Shown: one piece after another, positions 46,326 to 55,911 of the stretch
How positions within the stretch are numbered: position 1 is the stretch's first letter
How the letters are laid out: the number at the start of each line of letters is the position of its first letter
Origin: Aquabacterium sp. NJ1
GTDB lineage: Bacteria; Pseudomonadota; Gammaproteobacteria; Burkholderiales; Burkholderiaceae_C
Assembly: GCF_000768065.1 (NCBI RefSeq)
Contig: NZ_JRKM01000001.1
Location: forward strand, 4,260,001-4,324,000
Direction of reading: 5' to 3'
DNA: 64,000 nt
Made by a program: the position numbers and the translations under genes
Notes under the pieces: generated by a model
What the model saw: the letters and a program-made list of their open reading frames with translations, nothing else
What the model was told of the DNA's origin: nothing
The model's database searches: none

Positions 46326-47204
46326 ATGGCTTCTATTCGAGCAATGGCGTTGGCTGCGGGCGTGCTGGCCCAAATGAGTGTGGGCGTGTCGGTCGCTGCA
46401 ACGCAGTTTCTTACGCGTGAGGGCGGGTACCTGGCCTATGAGGTGAGCGGCGACCTCGGCCCGTGGGTCATTGCCTTGCCTGGCATGGGCGACCTGCGCA
46501 CGCAGTATCGATTCCTCGCACCACGGCTGGTGCAAGCGGGCTACCGCGTGGTCACCATGGATGTGCGCGGCCAGGGTGAATCGTCTGCCCATTGGCACGA
46601 CTATTCGGCGCGGGCCGCCGGCGCTGATGTGCTGGCGCTGATGCAGCACCTGGGGGCCGACAAGGCCGTGGTGTTGGGCAACTCCTTTGCGGCTGGCGCC
46701 GGTTTGTGGGCTGCCCGTGAGCGGCCTGATCAGGTGCTGGCCGTTGGCATGCTGGGCCCCATCGTGCGTGACTTGCCCGCCAGTTGGTTGACCCGCTCGG
46801 TGGTGCAACTGGGCTTTGCCGGCCCGTGGCGACGCTGGTTCTGGATGACCTACTGGGACAGCCTGTTTCCTCTGCGCAAGCCAGATGATCAAGCTGCTTA
46901 CCGGGTGCAACTCGAAGCCAACCTGGGTGAGGAGGGGCGCATGCCCGCCCTTCACACCATGGTGGCCTTGTCCAAAGCAGACACGGCGGGCTTGCTCGGC
47001 AGCGAGACGGTGCCGGTGCTGATCGTCATGGGGACCCGTGACCCGGATTTCAGCGACCCCACCACCGAGGCACGCTGGCTGGCTGGCCAGATGAAGGCCC
47101 GGTTGAGCTTGGTGGAAGGGGCTGGCCACTACCCGCACGTTGAGACCCCGGAGCGGGTTGCACATGACATCTTGCAGTTTCTCGATGGGCTGGAGCGCAG
47201 ATAG
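46326..47204 (+). CDS. alpha/beta hydrolase
   Basis: 292-residue hydrolase with a possible signal peptide (cleavage near SVAA). Nucleophile elbow GNSFAAG (Ser), oxyanion region ALPGMGDLRTQYRFL, acid Asp in GTRDPDFSD and catalytic His in GAGHYPHVETPE. Substrate unknown. The gene's stop overlaps the next start by one base (TAGTG), so it belongs to the operon. No LysR-type gene precedes it except the divergent one at 43943. Confidence 0.88.
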   Translation: MASIRAMALAAGVLAQMSVGVSVAATQFLTREGGYLAYEVSGDLGPWVIALPGMGDLRTQYRFLAPRLVQAGYRVVTMDVRGQGESSAHWHDYSARAAGADVLALMQHLGADKAVVLGNSFAAGAGLWAARERPDQVLAVGMLGPIVRDLPASWLTRSVVQLGFAGPWRRWFWMTYWDSLFPLRKPDDQAAYRVQLEANLGEEGRMPALHTMVALSKADTAGLLGSETVPVLIVMGTRDPDFSDPTTEARWLAGQMKARLSLVEGAGHYPHVETPERVAHDILQFLDGLERR

Positions 47205-47440
47205 TGTCAGGACGTCCGACCTCTCATCGCTTGACGCCGGCTGAGCTATTCAGACTGAAACGTGCCCAGGGAACGATCGTCCGGGTGCAGTGCGGCACCG
47301 TGTGGCTCACAGAGCATGGCGATTGGCGCGACCACTTTCTCTCGCGGACACAGAGCTATCGCATTCGCGGTCATGGCTTGGTGCTGATTGGTGCAGCCAA
47401 CCCGCAGGTCATTGAGTTTGATCTGGTCCCACCCCCATGA
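47204..47440 (+). CDS. DUF2917-family small protein
   Basis: 78-residue protein with the DUF2917 core: CGTVWLTEHGDWRDHFLSR and a cupin-like strand ending VIEFDLVPPP. Start is a GTG overlapping the hydrolase stop. Function unknown; in other betaproteobacteria such genes occur near LysR regulators. Likely co-transcribed. Confidence 0.8.
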   Translation: MSGRPTSHRLTPAELFRLKRAQGTIVRVQCGTVWLTEHGDWRDHFLSRTQSYRIRGHGLVLIGAANPQVIEFDLVPPP

Positions 47441-47462
47441 CCATTCACATGAAGGAATCAAC

Positions 47463-48206
47463 ATGAACCGTACACGACAGCCTGTTGCAGTGGTTACAGG
47501 TGGTGCCACCGGCATTGGCCGGGCCACGAGCGAGCAACTGGCGGCCATGGGGTGCATCGTGGTCGTTGTCTATTCGCGCAGTGAAGCCGAGGCGGTTGAG
47601 ACGGTGGCCACCATTCGCGCCAAAGGCCAGGAGGCCACGGCCATGCGTGCCGATGTTGTCCACGATGACCAGGTCAAACTCATGGTGGCGAACGTGGTCG
47701 AGCGCCATGGTGGCATCGACTACCTGGTCAACAATGCGGGAGCCACGCGTCAACTGCCATTTGCAGATCTCGACCTGGTCACCGATGCCATTTGGGATGA
47801 GCTGTTTGCGGTGAACGTCAAAGCGGCTTTCAACTGCAGCAGGGCGGCGGCGCCCTACCTTCGGCAGCGCCCTGGCAGTGCCATTGTCAATGTGGGCAGC
47901 ATTGCGGGTGAAACCGGCTATGGCTCGTCGCTGCCCTATGCGGTCTCAAAGGCGGCGCTGCATGGCATGACCCGATCGCTGGCCCGTGCGCTGGCACCGG
48001 ACATCCGGGTCAACTGCATTGCGCCTGGCGCGGTGGACACACGGTGGTGGGCTGGCCTGGAGGCGAAGATGTGGGAACTGGCCGGTCACCTGCCGCTGCA
48101 GAGAATCTCAACGCCACAGGACATTGCTGAAACCATCTGGGGCTTGCTGACGGCACGGTCCATCACGGGGCAGATCGTCAAGGCGGAGAATGGGCAGACG
48201 CTTTGA
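47463..48206 (+). CDS. short-chain dehydrogenase/reductase
   Basis: 247-residue NAD(P)-dependent oxidoreductase: nucleotide motif VVTGGATGIGRATSEQL, NNAG motif in YLVNNAGAT, catalytic S-Y-K in VNVGSIAGETG and SLPYAVSKAAL. The N-terminal GGATGIG pattern and following VVYSRSEAEA suggest NADP preference. FabG-like. AAGGA ribosome-binding site. The ATG at 47463 is preferred over an upstream one that overlaps DUF2917. Confidence 0.92.
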   Translation: MNRTRQPVAVVTGGATGIGRATSEQLAAMGCIVVVVYSRSEAEAVETVATIRAKGQEATAMRADVVHDDQVKLMVANVVERHGGIDYLVNNAGATRQLPFADLDLVTDAIWDELFAVNVKAAFNCSRAAAPYLRQRPGSAIVNVGSIAGETGYGSSLPYAVSKAALHGMTRSLARALAPDIRVNCIAPGAVDTRWWAGLEAKMWELAGHLPLQRISTPQDIAETIWGLLTARSITGQIVKAENGQTL

Positions 48207-48235
48207 GCGCTGTGGACCCGGTCGAAGGAACCCCA

Positions 48236-49324
48236 ATGGACCTTATCGAAACACTTGGAATGGCGTTGCCCATCATCCAGGCACCCATGGCGGGTGCTCA
48301 GGGCCGTGCCCTTGCCATTGCCGTATCCGAGGCAGGTGGACTGGGTTCCTTACCTTGTGCCATGTTGTCGCCCGACATGCTCGAACGAGAGCTGGCCGCG
48401 ATTCGTCACGCCACCAACAAGCCGTTCAATGTGAACTTTTTCTGTCATGAGCCGCCGCAGGCTGAGGACAGCGTTGAGGCCCGTTGGCGAGAGCTGCTGG
48501 CCCCCTATTACCGGGAATTCGGGCTACCCGTGGAGACACCGGGCAGCGGTGCCAGTCGTGCTCCCTTTAGCCATGACATCGCCGATGTGGTCGAGCCGTT
48601 CCGGCCGGCCGTGGTGAGTTTTCATTTTGGGTTGCCAAGTCAGGACTTGCTGGCGCGTGTCAAATCCTGGGGGGCGATGGTGTTGTCATCTGCGACCACG
48701 GTGGAAGAGGCCCTGTGGCTCGAACACCATGGTGCAGACGCGATCATTGCGCAGGGCCTTGAAGCAGGCGGCCACCGAGGCATGTTCCTGGATGACGATC
48801 TTTCAAAGCAGATGGGAACGTTCGCTTTGTTGCCTCAAGTCGTGCAGGCTGTAAATGTGCCGGTGATTGCTGCCGGCGGCATCGCTACCCCTGAGGGCGT
48901 GGTCGCTGCACTCACACTCGGGGCGTGCGCTGTTCAGGTGGGGACCGCCTATTTGCTGAGTCATGAGGCAACGACGAGCCCTGTGCACCGCAAAGCCATT
49001 GAAAGCAGCGCCTCCCGCCACACAGCGCTGACAAACCTGTTCTCCGGAAGGCCTGCTCGCGGGATCGTGAATAGGTTCATGTCTGAACAAGGTCTGCTTA
49101 GCCGGTACGTCCCGCCCTTCCCATTGGCCTCGGGCGCCCTTGCCCCGCTTCGAACGGCAGCAGAGGTCCGAAACGATTGTTCTTTCAGCCCTTTGTGGTG
49201 CGGCCAAAATGCAGTCGGTTGCAGAAAATCCGGTGCTGCGGAGATTACTCACTGGCTTGCCGTCGCTGCGAATTTACACACGACGCAAGCGGCGATGAAT
49301 GCGCCGACGATTGCCCTGTCATGA
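48236..49324 (+). CDS. nitronate monooxygenase
   Basis: 362-residue FMN enzyme of the 2-nitropropane dioxygenase/nitronate monooxygenase family, class I type by its overall layout: PIIQAPMAGAQG near the N-terminus, the catalytic-histidine motif AQGLEAGGHRGMF, and the phosphate-binding VIAAGGIATPEGV. The ATG at 48236 follows GAAGGA. The last ~35 residues are an atypical tail. Last gene of the LysR-divergent operon; with the SDR and the quinone reductase it suggests detoxification of reactive or nitro-type compounds, as inference. Confidence 0.92.
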   Translation: MDLIETLGMALPIIQAPMAGAQGRALAIAVSEAGGLGSLPCAMLSPDMLERELAAIRHATNKPFNVNFFCHEPPQAEDSVEARWRELLAPYYREFGLPVETPGSGASRAPFSHDIADVVEPFRPAVVSFHFGLPSQDLLARVKSWGAMVLSSATTVEEALWLEHHGADAIIAQGLEAGGHRGMFLDDDLSKQMGTFALLPQVVQAVNVPVIAAGGIATPEGVVAALTLGACAVQVGTAYLLSHEATTSPVHRKAIESSASRHTALTNLFSGRPARGIVNRFMSEQGLLSRYVPPFPLASGALAPLRTAAEVRNDCSFSPLWCGQNAVGCRKSGAAEITHWLAVAANLHTTQAAMNAPTIALS

Positions 49325-49403
49325 GACACCAATGAGTCCCTTGAGCCGTTACGCGCTTGGCCTTGGAAATTGTCATTGGGTGTTGAAATGAAATGCACCG
49401 AGC

Positions 49404-49598
49404 TTAGGACTTCATGCCGTCTGCAGCGAGCGCGACGATCTTGGCCGCCTCAGCCGGAGACAGCTCTCGGCCAGGAGCAGCAGTTTGCCACTGACAGCTT
49501 TCAGGCAGGTACGCATCGTAGACCCATAAAATCACGCGTCTTTCGATGCTAAATAGCCGAGTAAGGCGGGTACTCATTTGAGCCCATCGAAGAGACAT
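49404..49598 (-). CDS. possible small protein or gene remnant
   Basis: A 64-codon frame (ATG at 49598) ending ...SPAEAAKIVALAADGMKS reads like real protein in its second half (RRVILWVYDAYLPESCQWQ). No family recognised and no clear ribosome-binding site, so it may be a short orphan gene or the 3' end of a lost one in this 344-bp gap between the monooxygenase and the DUF4238 gene. Confidence 0.35.
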   Translation of the reverse strand: MSLRWAQMSTRLTRLFSIERRVILWVYDAYLPESCQWQTAAPGRELSPAEAAKIVALAADGMKS

Positions 49599-49668
49599 AT
49601 CTATGAGCGATTACCCGTTTGCGAGCGGCAAGGCCTGCCCACAGCTTCGGAACAGAAAGAGGACATGA

Positions 49669-50817
49669 ATGCCAGACAACAAGCGGCAGCACTTTGTCTC
49701 CAAGTTCTATCTGAAATATTTTTCGCCAGACACTTGTCTGCCGCCGAAAAACCGAAAGACGATAAATGTCTTCAACATCAAGCGCGGCATAGTGATCCCC
49801 AAGGCAGGTTTAAAGGAGCAGTGCTACCGCGATTATTTCTATGGCAAAGATCTGGTTGTAGAAGATGAGTTTTGCAAGCAGGAAGGCATTACTCAGCCGG
49901 TCTTCAGCCACATCCTTGCAAACTGCAGCTTGCCGCCCTACGCCAGCGTGGAGCACATTGTCATGGTCATGTTCGTTCACATGCAGGCTTTTCGCACTGA
50001 ACAGGCCGCCCGCAAGATCAGAGAGACGGACGACAAGGTCAATGCTGAGATCATGACGATGAACTCAAGCGAGGCCGCAAAGATCAAGGCGCTAGTCAAA
50101 CACGAGAGCCACGTTAACGCATCGCTGGAATACAGCAAGCGGCACTTCCCGTTGTTGCTTGATTTGGAGTGCAAACTTCTTGTAGCCGGAAAAGGGTTGG
50201 AGTTTCTGACGAGTGATCACCCGGCAGTTTTGTATAACCAACTTTTTGAGTTTTGGGATCAATCAAGCCACACAGGCTTGGCATCAGTGGGTTTGCAGAT
50301 TTATTTCCCATTGAGTCCTAAAGCAATGCTGGTGATGTACGACTCCAACGTCTACCAGGTCGGCGTACAAGGCAAGCGAATCGTCACAGTAAGTGATAGG
50401 AAGGACGTGCGGGCACTCAACGTCCTTCAAGTGGTTAACGCCAACAAAAATCTCTATTTCCAGACAAATGCCTGCGAGCCATACGTTGCCTACCAGCAAG
50501 GCAAGCCATACATCCGCCAAGAGTTGGGCAGGATATTGGTGGTTCCTGAGCGGTACCCAGATGGTCGCACGGGCAAGTTAATTGGACTGACATCGATAGA
50601 CGTAAAGTCCAATCTGAAACTGTCCTTCGTTAGCATCAAGAAGGCCGGGAAAGAATTCGCTGAGCGTTACAAGGTTGCTCAAAGGAAACCGCCGAGGGTA
50701 ATCCGTAATGAGGAGCTTTGGCAAGACCACGATTGGTTCCTTGAGGAAGTTGAAGCAGGTCGCCGAACTGGCGTTGAGTTCCGTCATTTTCTCGGTAAGC
50801 ATTTCTTTAGGGATTGA
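49669..50817 (+). CDS. DUF4238 domain protein
   Basis: 382-residue soluble protein of the DUF4238 family: NKRQHFVSKFYLKYFS at the start, the QCYRDYFYGKD segment, LEFLTSDHPAVLYNQ and FPLSPKAMLVMYDS later. The family is widespread, patchy in genomes and of unknown function, often in defence or mobile contexts. GC here is clearly lower than in the neighbours, and codon use differs, so horizontal transfer is likely. AGAGGA ribosome-binding site. Confidence 0.87.
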   Translation: MPDNKRQHFVSKFYLKYFSPDTCLPPKNRKTINVFNIKRGIVIPKAGLKEQCYRDYFYGKDLVVEDEFCKQEGITQPVFSHILANCSLPPYASVEHIVMVMFVHMQAFRTEQAARKIRETDDKVNAEIMTMNSSEAAKIKALVKHESHVNASLEYSKRHFPLLLDLECKLLVAGKGLEFLTSDHPAVLYNQLFEFWDQSSHTGLASVGLQIYFPLSPKAMLVMYDSNVYQVGVQGKRIVTVSDRKDVRALNVLQVVNANKNLYFQTNACEPYVAYQQGKPYIRQELGRILVVPERYPDGRTGKLIGLTSIDVKSNLKLSFVSIKKAGKEFAERYKVAQRKPPRVIRNEELWQDHDWFLEEVEAGRRTGVEFRHFLGKHFFRD

Positions 50818-51056
50818 GAACCAGGCCTCATCAGCTCACCTAGGGTGAGAGCCCTGTTTGGGATGCCTCTAGTCAGTGACTGCTTTGTAGCGACGAGGAT
50901 CGGGCCGTGTAGTTCCGCATTGGGTCGGATGCCGCCAGTCGTTGTGCATGAGGTGGAGGTCAGCCCCCAGCCTCAAGCAGCCCCCACCGCTGATGGCGCC
51001 ACCCACGTGCACGGCCAGAATCGCCCAAAACAAAGTCTGTTTACCCACCTGTCGCG
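50818..51056. other. gene-free spacer with one hairpin
   Basis: About 240 bases with no convincing gene. CTCACC-TAG-GGTGAG (50835-50849, with flanking bases) forms a short hairpin just after the DUF4238 gene and may end its transcript; no T-run. Confidence 0.5.
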
Positions 51057-51569
51057 CTAGCAATGCCCCGAACGCGCAAGGAATCGTCCAGGATTGATCG
51101 GAACAGTCTCCAGCAGATCCAGATACTGACGCCAGTCTCCAGTCATGTCGATCTGGACTTGATGAAACAGGCCCATGTTCTTGAAGTAGGCGTATTGGTC
51201 GAAAGGCACTTCAATGGTCCTCGTGCCAACTTGACGCAACTCCACACCTTGAAAGCTGTCCTGCGCGATGGGGCCGATCTTGTAGTTCACGCCAGGTAAG
51301 ACACGAAACTTCGCGAGGTACTTGAAGTCGTTGCCCCAGAGTGCGGCATTCAGCTCCCGCTCCAGGAGGTCCGCCGTCCAGTTCATGCGCGGAATGCCGC
51401 AGATCTGGGGGGTGAAGTAGAAACGTCCGATCATCTGCGAGGTGCTGCCGTGGGCCCGATACACCACCAGCACCTGCCCATCCCCGACGCGCCTGGTTTC
51501 CGGGGTTCGATCAAACCCGTCGCGGATTGCAGCCGAGGTTCGCTCCATCGGGGTGTACGGTCTGACCAT
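51057..51569 (-). CDS. hypothetical protein, possibly toxin-like
   Basis: 170-residue protein without signal peptide. A central stretch VVYRAHGSTSQMIGRFYF and later VNYKIGPIAQDSFQGVELRQ recall, weakly, the R...S-T...E layout of secreted ADP-ribosyltransferase-like toxins, but I do not recognise a family and would not assign it. The ATG at 51569 lacks a clear ribosome-binding site. Isolated between two gene-poor spacers. Confidence 0.55.
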   Translation of the reverse strand: MVRPYTPMERTSAAIRDGFDRTPETRRVGDGQVLVVYRAHGSTSQMIGRFYFTPQICGIPRMNWTADLLERELNAALWGNDFKYLAKFRVLPGVNYKIGPIAQDSFQGVELRQVGTRTIEVPFDQYAYFKNMGLFHQVQIDMTGDWRQYLDLLETVPINPGRFLARSGHC

Positions 51570-51806
51570 CGTGCGCGCTCCAATCGTGACGGATTTTTTC
51601 GGGGCCCGATGAGGGCTGCGTCTGGCAGGTCATTGCGTCTACCTCGCCGTCAGACCGGAAGGATATTCACCTCGGCGCTCCACGTCAAAGGGCGCCACGC
51701 CTCTTCGCTTGCCTTGAACCTTGCGTCGTCCCCGGATCAAGCTACCATCCAGCCTGCGGCTTGTGCACCTGCAAGCTCGCCGCCAAGGTTCACAAGGTGT
51801 TGCCTG
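51570..51806. other. gene-free spacer
   Basis: About 240 bases without a convincing gene or structure; probable promoter region for the unknown minus-strand gene and the lipoprotein gene that follows. Confidence 0.5.
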
Positions 51807-52361
51807 ATGAAAATGGACGCAAGGCTGTCTTTCCTGCTTGCCCTCGGCATCCTGGCTGGCTGTGCCAGCAACCCACCGCCTGACAAGCCCTCATCCAGAG
51901 AGCGCTGCTACAGCCACGGCGAGATCCGAACCTGCACGGATTACCCCGCGCCATCTCACCAGCAGGTGGCTGATCTCAAAGGCCTGCGCCCGCCGCCCGC
52001 GGGTGTCAGCCGTCTCGTGCTTGTTCGCAATGATTGGCGCGATGCCTATGGCCAGGCCCAGCTTGTGCTGGATGGGGCGGATCTGCCCAGGCTGATCCCA
52101 TGCTCGGTGGTCGGCGCCGATGTGCCACCCGGCGAGCACCAGTTGCATGTGAGCCATGTGGCCGTGGCCGAGCCGCCTCTGCGCCTCGTGCTGAAGTCGC
52201 AAGAGGTCACGGTGGTAAACGTGAAACGCATACCCCGTGGTGCCGGGTCGCGAGGCTTCAGCCTGCAGCCCCTTGAGCGCGCCGAGGCCCTGGCCTTGAT
52301 TCAGGAATGCGCCGTGGTGGGTTTTGCCGACCAGACGGTGCGCAAAGTGCCCGCACGATGA
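51807..52361 (+). CDS. hypothetical lipoprotein
   Basis: 184-residue protein with signal peptide and lipobox ILAGC followed by ASNPPP. The mature part has a paired-cysteine turn (RCYSHGEIRTCTDYP) and a beta-rich domain with GADVPPGEHQLHVSH, in the style of DUF2846-like lipoproteins. Function unknown. Its stop overlaps the flavin reductase start (ATGA). Confidence 0.7.
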   Translation: MKMDARLSFLLALGILAGCASNPPPDKPSSRERCYSHGEIRTCTDYPAPSHQQVADLKGLRPPPAGVSRLVLVRNDWRDAYGQAQLVLDGADLPRLIPCSVVGADVPPGEHQLHVSHVAVAEPPLRLVLKSQEVTVVNVKRIPRGAGSRGFSLQPLERAEALALIQECAVVGFADQTVRKVPAR

Positions 52362-52903
52362 TGAAACCGTTGCCATTGAGCCGGGCCTTCACCTTGCTCG
52401 AACCGGGCCCCGTCGTGCTGGTGACCACGCGCAGCGCCACGGGCATCAATGTGATGACCATTTCGTGGACGATGGTGATGGACTTCACCCCGCGTTTTGC
52501 GCTGACCACTGGCCCGTGGAACCATTCCTATGCCGCGCTCAAGCAATCCAAAGAGTGCGTGATCGCCATTCCCGCTGCGGATCAGATCGATCTCGTCGTG
52601 GGCGTCGGCACCTGCTCCGGCACCGAGACGGACAAGTTCGCGCACTTCGGCCTGACACCGCTGGACGGGCAGTTCGTCAAGGCGCCCTTGATCAAGGAGT
52701 GCCAGGCCAACATCGAGTGCAAGGTGGTGGACATCGTGAGCAAGCACAACATCGTTGTGCTGGAAGGTCTGGCGGCCTATGTCGATGCCAGGCGCCCGGA
52801 CAAGCGAACACTCCACGCGGTCGGTGATGGCACCTTCATCGTGGACGGCGAGCGGCTCAACCGAAAGCGCATGATGCGCAGCAAGATCCCGCCAGGCGTC
52901 TAG
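52358..52903 (+). CDS. flavin reductase-like (FMN-binding split barrel) protein
   Basis: 181-residue FMN-binding split-barrel protein: PGPVVLVTTRSATGINVMT, FALTTGPWNHSYAALKQS and IKECQANIECKVVDIV. Members reduce flavin or use FMN themselves. Start at 52358 or one codon on; overlap with the lipoprotein stop suggests one operon of two. Convergent with the isc operon. Confidence 0.88.
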   Translation: MMKPLPLSRAFTLLEPGPVVLVTTRSATGINVMTISWTMVMDFTPRFALTTGPWNHSYAALKQSKECVIAIPAADQIDLVVGVGTCSGTETDKFAHFGLTPLDGQFVKAPLIKECQANIECKVVDIVSKHNIVVLEGLAAYVDARRPDKRTLHAVGDGTFIVDGERLNRKRMMRSKIPPGV

Positions 52904-52921
52904 GTCGGCCAGGGGCCAGGC

Positions 52922-53257
52922 TCATCGCTCCCGCGCATGGTTGCGGCTGAACTTGGGCAGCTCCACGGTGATGTCGCCATCCTTCACACGCACGCTGCAG
53001 GCCAGCCGTGAACAGGGCTCCAGCCCCCAGGCGTTGTCCAGCTGGTCGTTCTCGTCATCGTCAGGCTCGTCCAGTGTCTCGGCGCCTGCGCGCACCAGCA
53101 CATGGCAGGTGGCACATGCCGCCACCATGTCGCAGGCATGCTCGATGGCCACGCCATGCTTGAGCAAGGCCTCACACAGCGAGGCGCCTTTCTTGACATC
53201 GAACTGCTGGCCCTGCGGGCACAGCTCTTGGTGAGGCAGGACGGTGACCAGGGGCAT
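52922..53257 (-). CDS. fdx: ISC-type [2Fe-2S] ferredoxin
   Basis: 111-residue adrenodoxin-type ferredoxin that gives electrons for Fe-S assembly on IscU. Ligand cysteines are in EHACDMVAACATCHVL (C-x5-C-x2-C) and the fourth in LEPCSRLAC. The acidic EPDDDENDQLD stretch is usual. The start MPLVTVLPHQ at 53257 is chosen; the frame is open further upstream. Last gene of the isc operon. Confidence 0.93.
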   Translation of the reverse strand: MPLVTVLPHQELCPQGQQFDVKKGASLCEALLKHGVAIEHACDMVAACATCHVLVRAGAETLDEPDDDENDQLDNAWGLEPCSRLACSVRVKDGDITVELPKFSRNHARER

Positions 53258-53286
53258 GGGGCAACTCGTTGAAGGCGTCAGTCGGA

Positions 53287-55143
53287 TCAGGAAATGGTGT
53301 CCAGCACACGCCCCGTGAGCGCCTTGCGGATGCTGGCGTCCATGCGGCGTGCGGCGAAGCTCGACGTGATCACGTTCAAGGTCTGGCAAACCGCCTTGAC
53401 TGTGTCGGTGTCGGCCTCGGTCTCCAGCGCGTCGGCCACCAGGTTCATCGCATCCTGGATGTGCGCCCGCTCGGCGGGTGACAGCAGCGCCTGCCCGTCT
53501 TCCGCCAGCGCCGATTCGGTGGCGTCCAGCAGGCGGCGGGCATCCACTTGCGCCTCGCGCAGCATGCGCAGCTGCATGTCGGCCTGGGCGCGGCCCACGC
53601 TGTCGGTCAGCATCTGCGCGATCTGATCGTCGCTCAGGCCATAGGACGGTTTGACCTCGATGTGTGCCTGCACGCCCGTGCTTTGTTCCATCGCGGAGAC
53701 GGACAGGAGCCCGTCGGCATCGATCTGGAAGGTCACGCGGATGCGCGCGCCACCGGCCACCATGGGCGGGATGCCACGCAGATCAAAGCGTGCCAGCGAT
53801 CGGCAATCGTTGACCGCCTCGCGCTCGCCCTGCACCACATGGAAGGACATCGCGGTCTGGCCATCCTTGAAGGTGGTGAAGTCCTGTGCGCGTGAGGTGG
53901 GCAATGTCGAGTTGCGCGGGATGATCTTCTCGACCAGGCCACCCATGGTCTCGATGCCCAGGGACAGGGGCGACACGTCCAGCAGCAGCCACTGGCCGTC
54001 CGCACCCGCATTGCCGGCCAGCACATCTGCCTGCATGGCGGCTCCCAGCGCGACCACCTCGTCGGGATTGATGTCGGTCAGGGGCGGCTTGCCAAAGAAC
54101 TGGGCCACGGACTCACGGGCCACGGGCATGCGGGTCGAACCACCCACGAGGACCACACCGTCCACCTCGTCGGTGCTCAACCCGGCATCCTTCAAGGCGC
54201 GACGTGTGGCTGACAGCGTGCGCTGGATCAGGCCCTGTGTGCACTGCGCAAAGACCTCACGGGTGACCGTCACGCCCGCCACGTCCACGGCATCGAAGCT
54301 GGACAGCGCCTCTTTGCCCGCGCGGGCCGAGGTCAACAGGTGCTGCTGCTCCTGGGGGCTCAGCTCGGACCAGGTCAGCTGGTTTTGCTCGGCTAGCCAC
54401 AAGGCCAGGGCGCGGTCGAAGTCATCACCGCCCAGAGCGGAGTCCCCGCCGGTGGACAGCACTTCGAACACCCCGCGCGACAGGCGCAGGATGGAGATGT
54501 CGAAGGTGCCGCCGCCCAGGTCATACACCGCGAACACGCCTTCGGCCGCCTTGTCCAGACCATAGGCGATGGCTGCTGCGGTGGGCTCATTGAGCAGACG
54601 CAGGACATGCAGCCCCGCCAGGCGCGCGGCGTCCTTGGTGGCCTGGCGCTGGGCATCGTCGAAATAGGCCGGCACGGTGATGACCACGCCGGTCAGTTCG
54701 CCACCCAGCGAGGCCTCGGCCCGGGCCTTCAGCGCGCGCAGGATGTCGGCGGAGATCTCGACGGGGCTCTTGGCGCCTGCTGCTGTTTCAACCGCCACCA
54801 TGCCGGGGCCGTCGAGCAGCTTGTAGGGCGGCGCGCCTGCCTTGATGGCGTCGGCCATGGCCCGCCCCATCAGGCGCTTGACCGAGGCAATCGTGTTGAG
54901 CGGGTCCTGCGCTTGCAAGGCCAGCGCCGGGTAGCCCACCAGTGGCGGCTCGCCGCAGTCGGCGCTGTAGTGCACGACAGAGGGCAGCAGGACCTGATCG
55001 GCCATGTCTGCCAAGGCACGTGGCACCGCGCTTTGCACGCTGGCGACCAGCGAGTTGGTGGTGCCCAGGTCGATGCCGGCCGCCAGTCTGTGCTGGTGAG
55101 GGGCCGCGCTTTGCCCGGGTTCAGCGATCTGCAGCAGTGCCAT
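53287..55143 (-). CDS. hscA: Fe-S assembly chaperone HscA (Hsp70 family)
   Basis: 618-residue specialised Hsp70: ATPase domain starting [17 protein letters not shown], phosphate motifs [16 protein letters not shown] and [18 protein letters not shown], then the substrate domain with [17 protein letters not shown]. It would release clusters from IscU by binding its LPPVK loop, present in the IscU here. Its J-protein partner HscB is not encoded in this operon: only 12 bases separate it from iscA. Confidence 0.95.
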   Translation of the reverse strand: MALLQIAEPGQSAAPHQHRLAAGIDLGTTNSLVASVQSAVPRALADMADQVLLPSVVHYSADCGEPPLVGYPALALQAQDPLNTIASVKRLMGRAMADAIKAGAPPYKLLDGPGMVAVETAAGAKSPVEISADILRALKARAEASLGGELTGVVITVPAYFDDAQRQATKDAARLAGLHVLRLLNEPTAAAIAYGLDKAAEGVFAVYDLGGGTFDISILRLSRGVFEVLSTGGDSALGGDDFDRALALWLAEQNQLTWSELSPQEQQHLLTSARAGKEALSSFDAVDVAGVTVTREVFAQCTQGLIQRTLSATRRALKDAGLSTDEVDGVVLVGGSTRMPVARESVAQFFGKPPLTDINPDEVVALGAAMQADVLAGNAGADGQWLLLDVSPLSLGIETMGGLVEKIIPRNSTLPTSRAQDFTTFKDGQTAMSFHVVQGEREAVNDCRSLARFDLRGIPPMVAGGARIRVTFQIDADGLLSVSAMEQSTGVQAHIEVKPSYGLSDDQIAQMLTDSVGRAQADMQLRMLREAQVDARRLLDATESALAEDGQALLSPAERAHIQDAMNLVADALETEADTDTVKAVCQTLNVITSSFAARRMDASIRKALTGRVLDTIS

Positions 55144-55155
55144 GGTGGGCCTCTT

Positions 55156-55479
55156 TCAGACAGCGAAGCTCTCGCCGCAGCCGCACTCGGCCTTGGAGTT
55201 CGGGTTGTTGAACTTGAAGCCTTCGTTGAGGCCCTCGCGCACGAAGTCGAGTTGCGTGCCATCCAGGAAGGGCAGGCTCTTCTGGTCGACCAGCAACTGC
55301 AGGCCGTGGCTTTCAAAGCTGACGTCCTCTGGTGAGGTCTCGTCGGCGAACTCGATCGCATACGACAAGCCCGAGCAACCGCTGGTCTTCACGGCCAGGC
55401 GCAGGCCCAGGCCCTTGCCGCGCTTGTCGATGGATTTCTGAACATGGCGGGCAGCCGCCTCGGTCATCGTGATCGCCAT
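55156..55479 (-). CDS. iscA: A-type iron-sulfur carrier IscA
   Basis: 107-residue carrier: three conserved cysteines in [15 protein letters not shown] and the C-terminal AECGCGESF. Length and motif fit IscA. The start [13 protein letters not shown] at 55479 is chosen; longer frame starts at 55512 overlap the upstream gene. It receives clusters from IscU and delivers them to target enzymes. Confidence 0.93.
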   Translation of the reverse strand: MAITMTEAAARHVQKSIDKRGKGLGLRLAVKTSGCSGLSYAIEFADETSPEDVSFESHGLQLLVDQKSLPFLDGTQLDFVREGLNEGFKFNNPNSKAECGCGESFAV

Positions 55480-55487
55480 GGCGGGCC

Positions 55488-55862
55488 TCACATCGAGAAC
55501 GAACTGCCGCAACCGCAGGTGGTCTGCGCGTTGGGGTTGTGGATCACGAAGCGCGAGCCTTCGAGCCCGTCTTCGTAGTCGATGTCGGCACCCATCAGGT
55601 ATTGCAGGCTCATGGCATCCACGACCATGGTCACGCCATCTTTGTCGATGCGGGTGTCGTCTTCATTGAGCTGGTCGTCGAAGGCAAAGCCATACGAGAA
55701 ACCCGAGCAGCCACCGCCTGTCACGTACAGGCGCAGCTTGAGCTGGGGGTTGCCTTCGTCGGCAATCAGTTCGCTGACCTTGGCGGCTGCGGCGGCGCTG
55801 AAGCTCAGGGGGGCGGGCGGGGGCATGTCGCTGCCCACAGAGGCGGTCATGGTCGATTCCAT
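55488..55862 (-). CDS. second A-type carrier, ErpA-like
   Basis: 124-residue A-type carrier with [20 protein letters not shown] and TTCGCGSSF at the C-terminus, which give the ErpA pattern. An N-terminal extension of about 15 residues ([13 protein letters not shown]) is present. AAGGAG lies eight bases before the ATG at 55862. It sits between iscU and iscA, so this operon carries two different A-type carriers. Confidence 0.9.
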   Translation of the reverse strand: MESTMTASVGSDMPPPAPLSFSAAAAAKVSELIADEGNPQLKLRLYVTGGGCSGFSYGFAFDDQLNEDDTRIDKDGVTMVVDAMSLQYLMGADIDYEDGLEGSRFVIHNPNAQTTCGCGSSFSM

Positions 55863-55911
55863 TTGCGTGGCTCCTTGGTCGGTTGGCGGGTGAGGCTGAT
55901 AGGTCAGGGGA

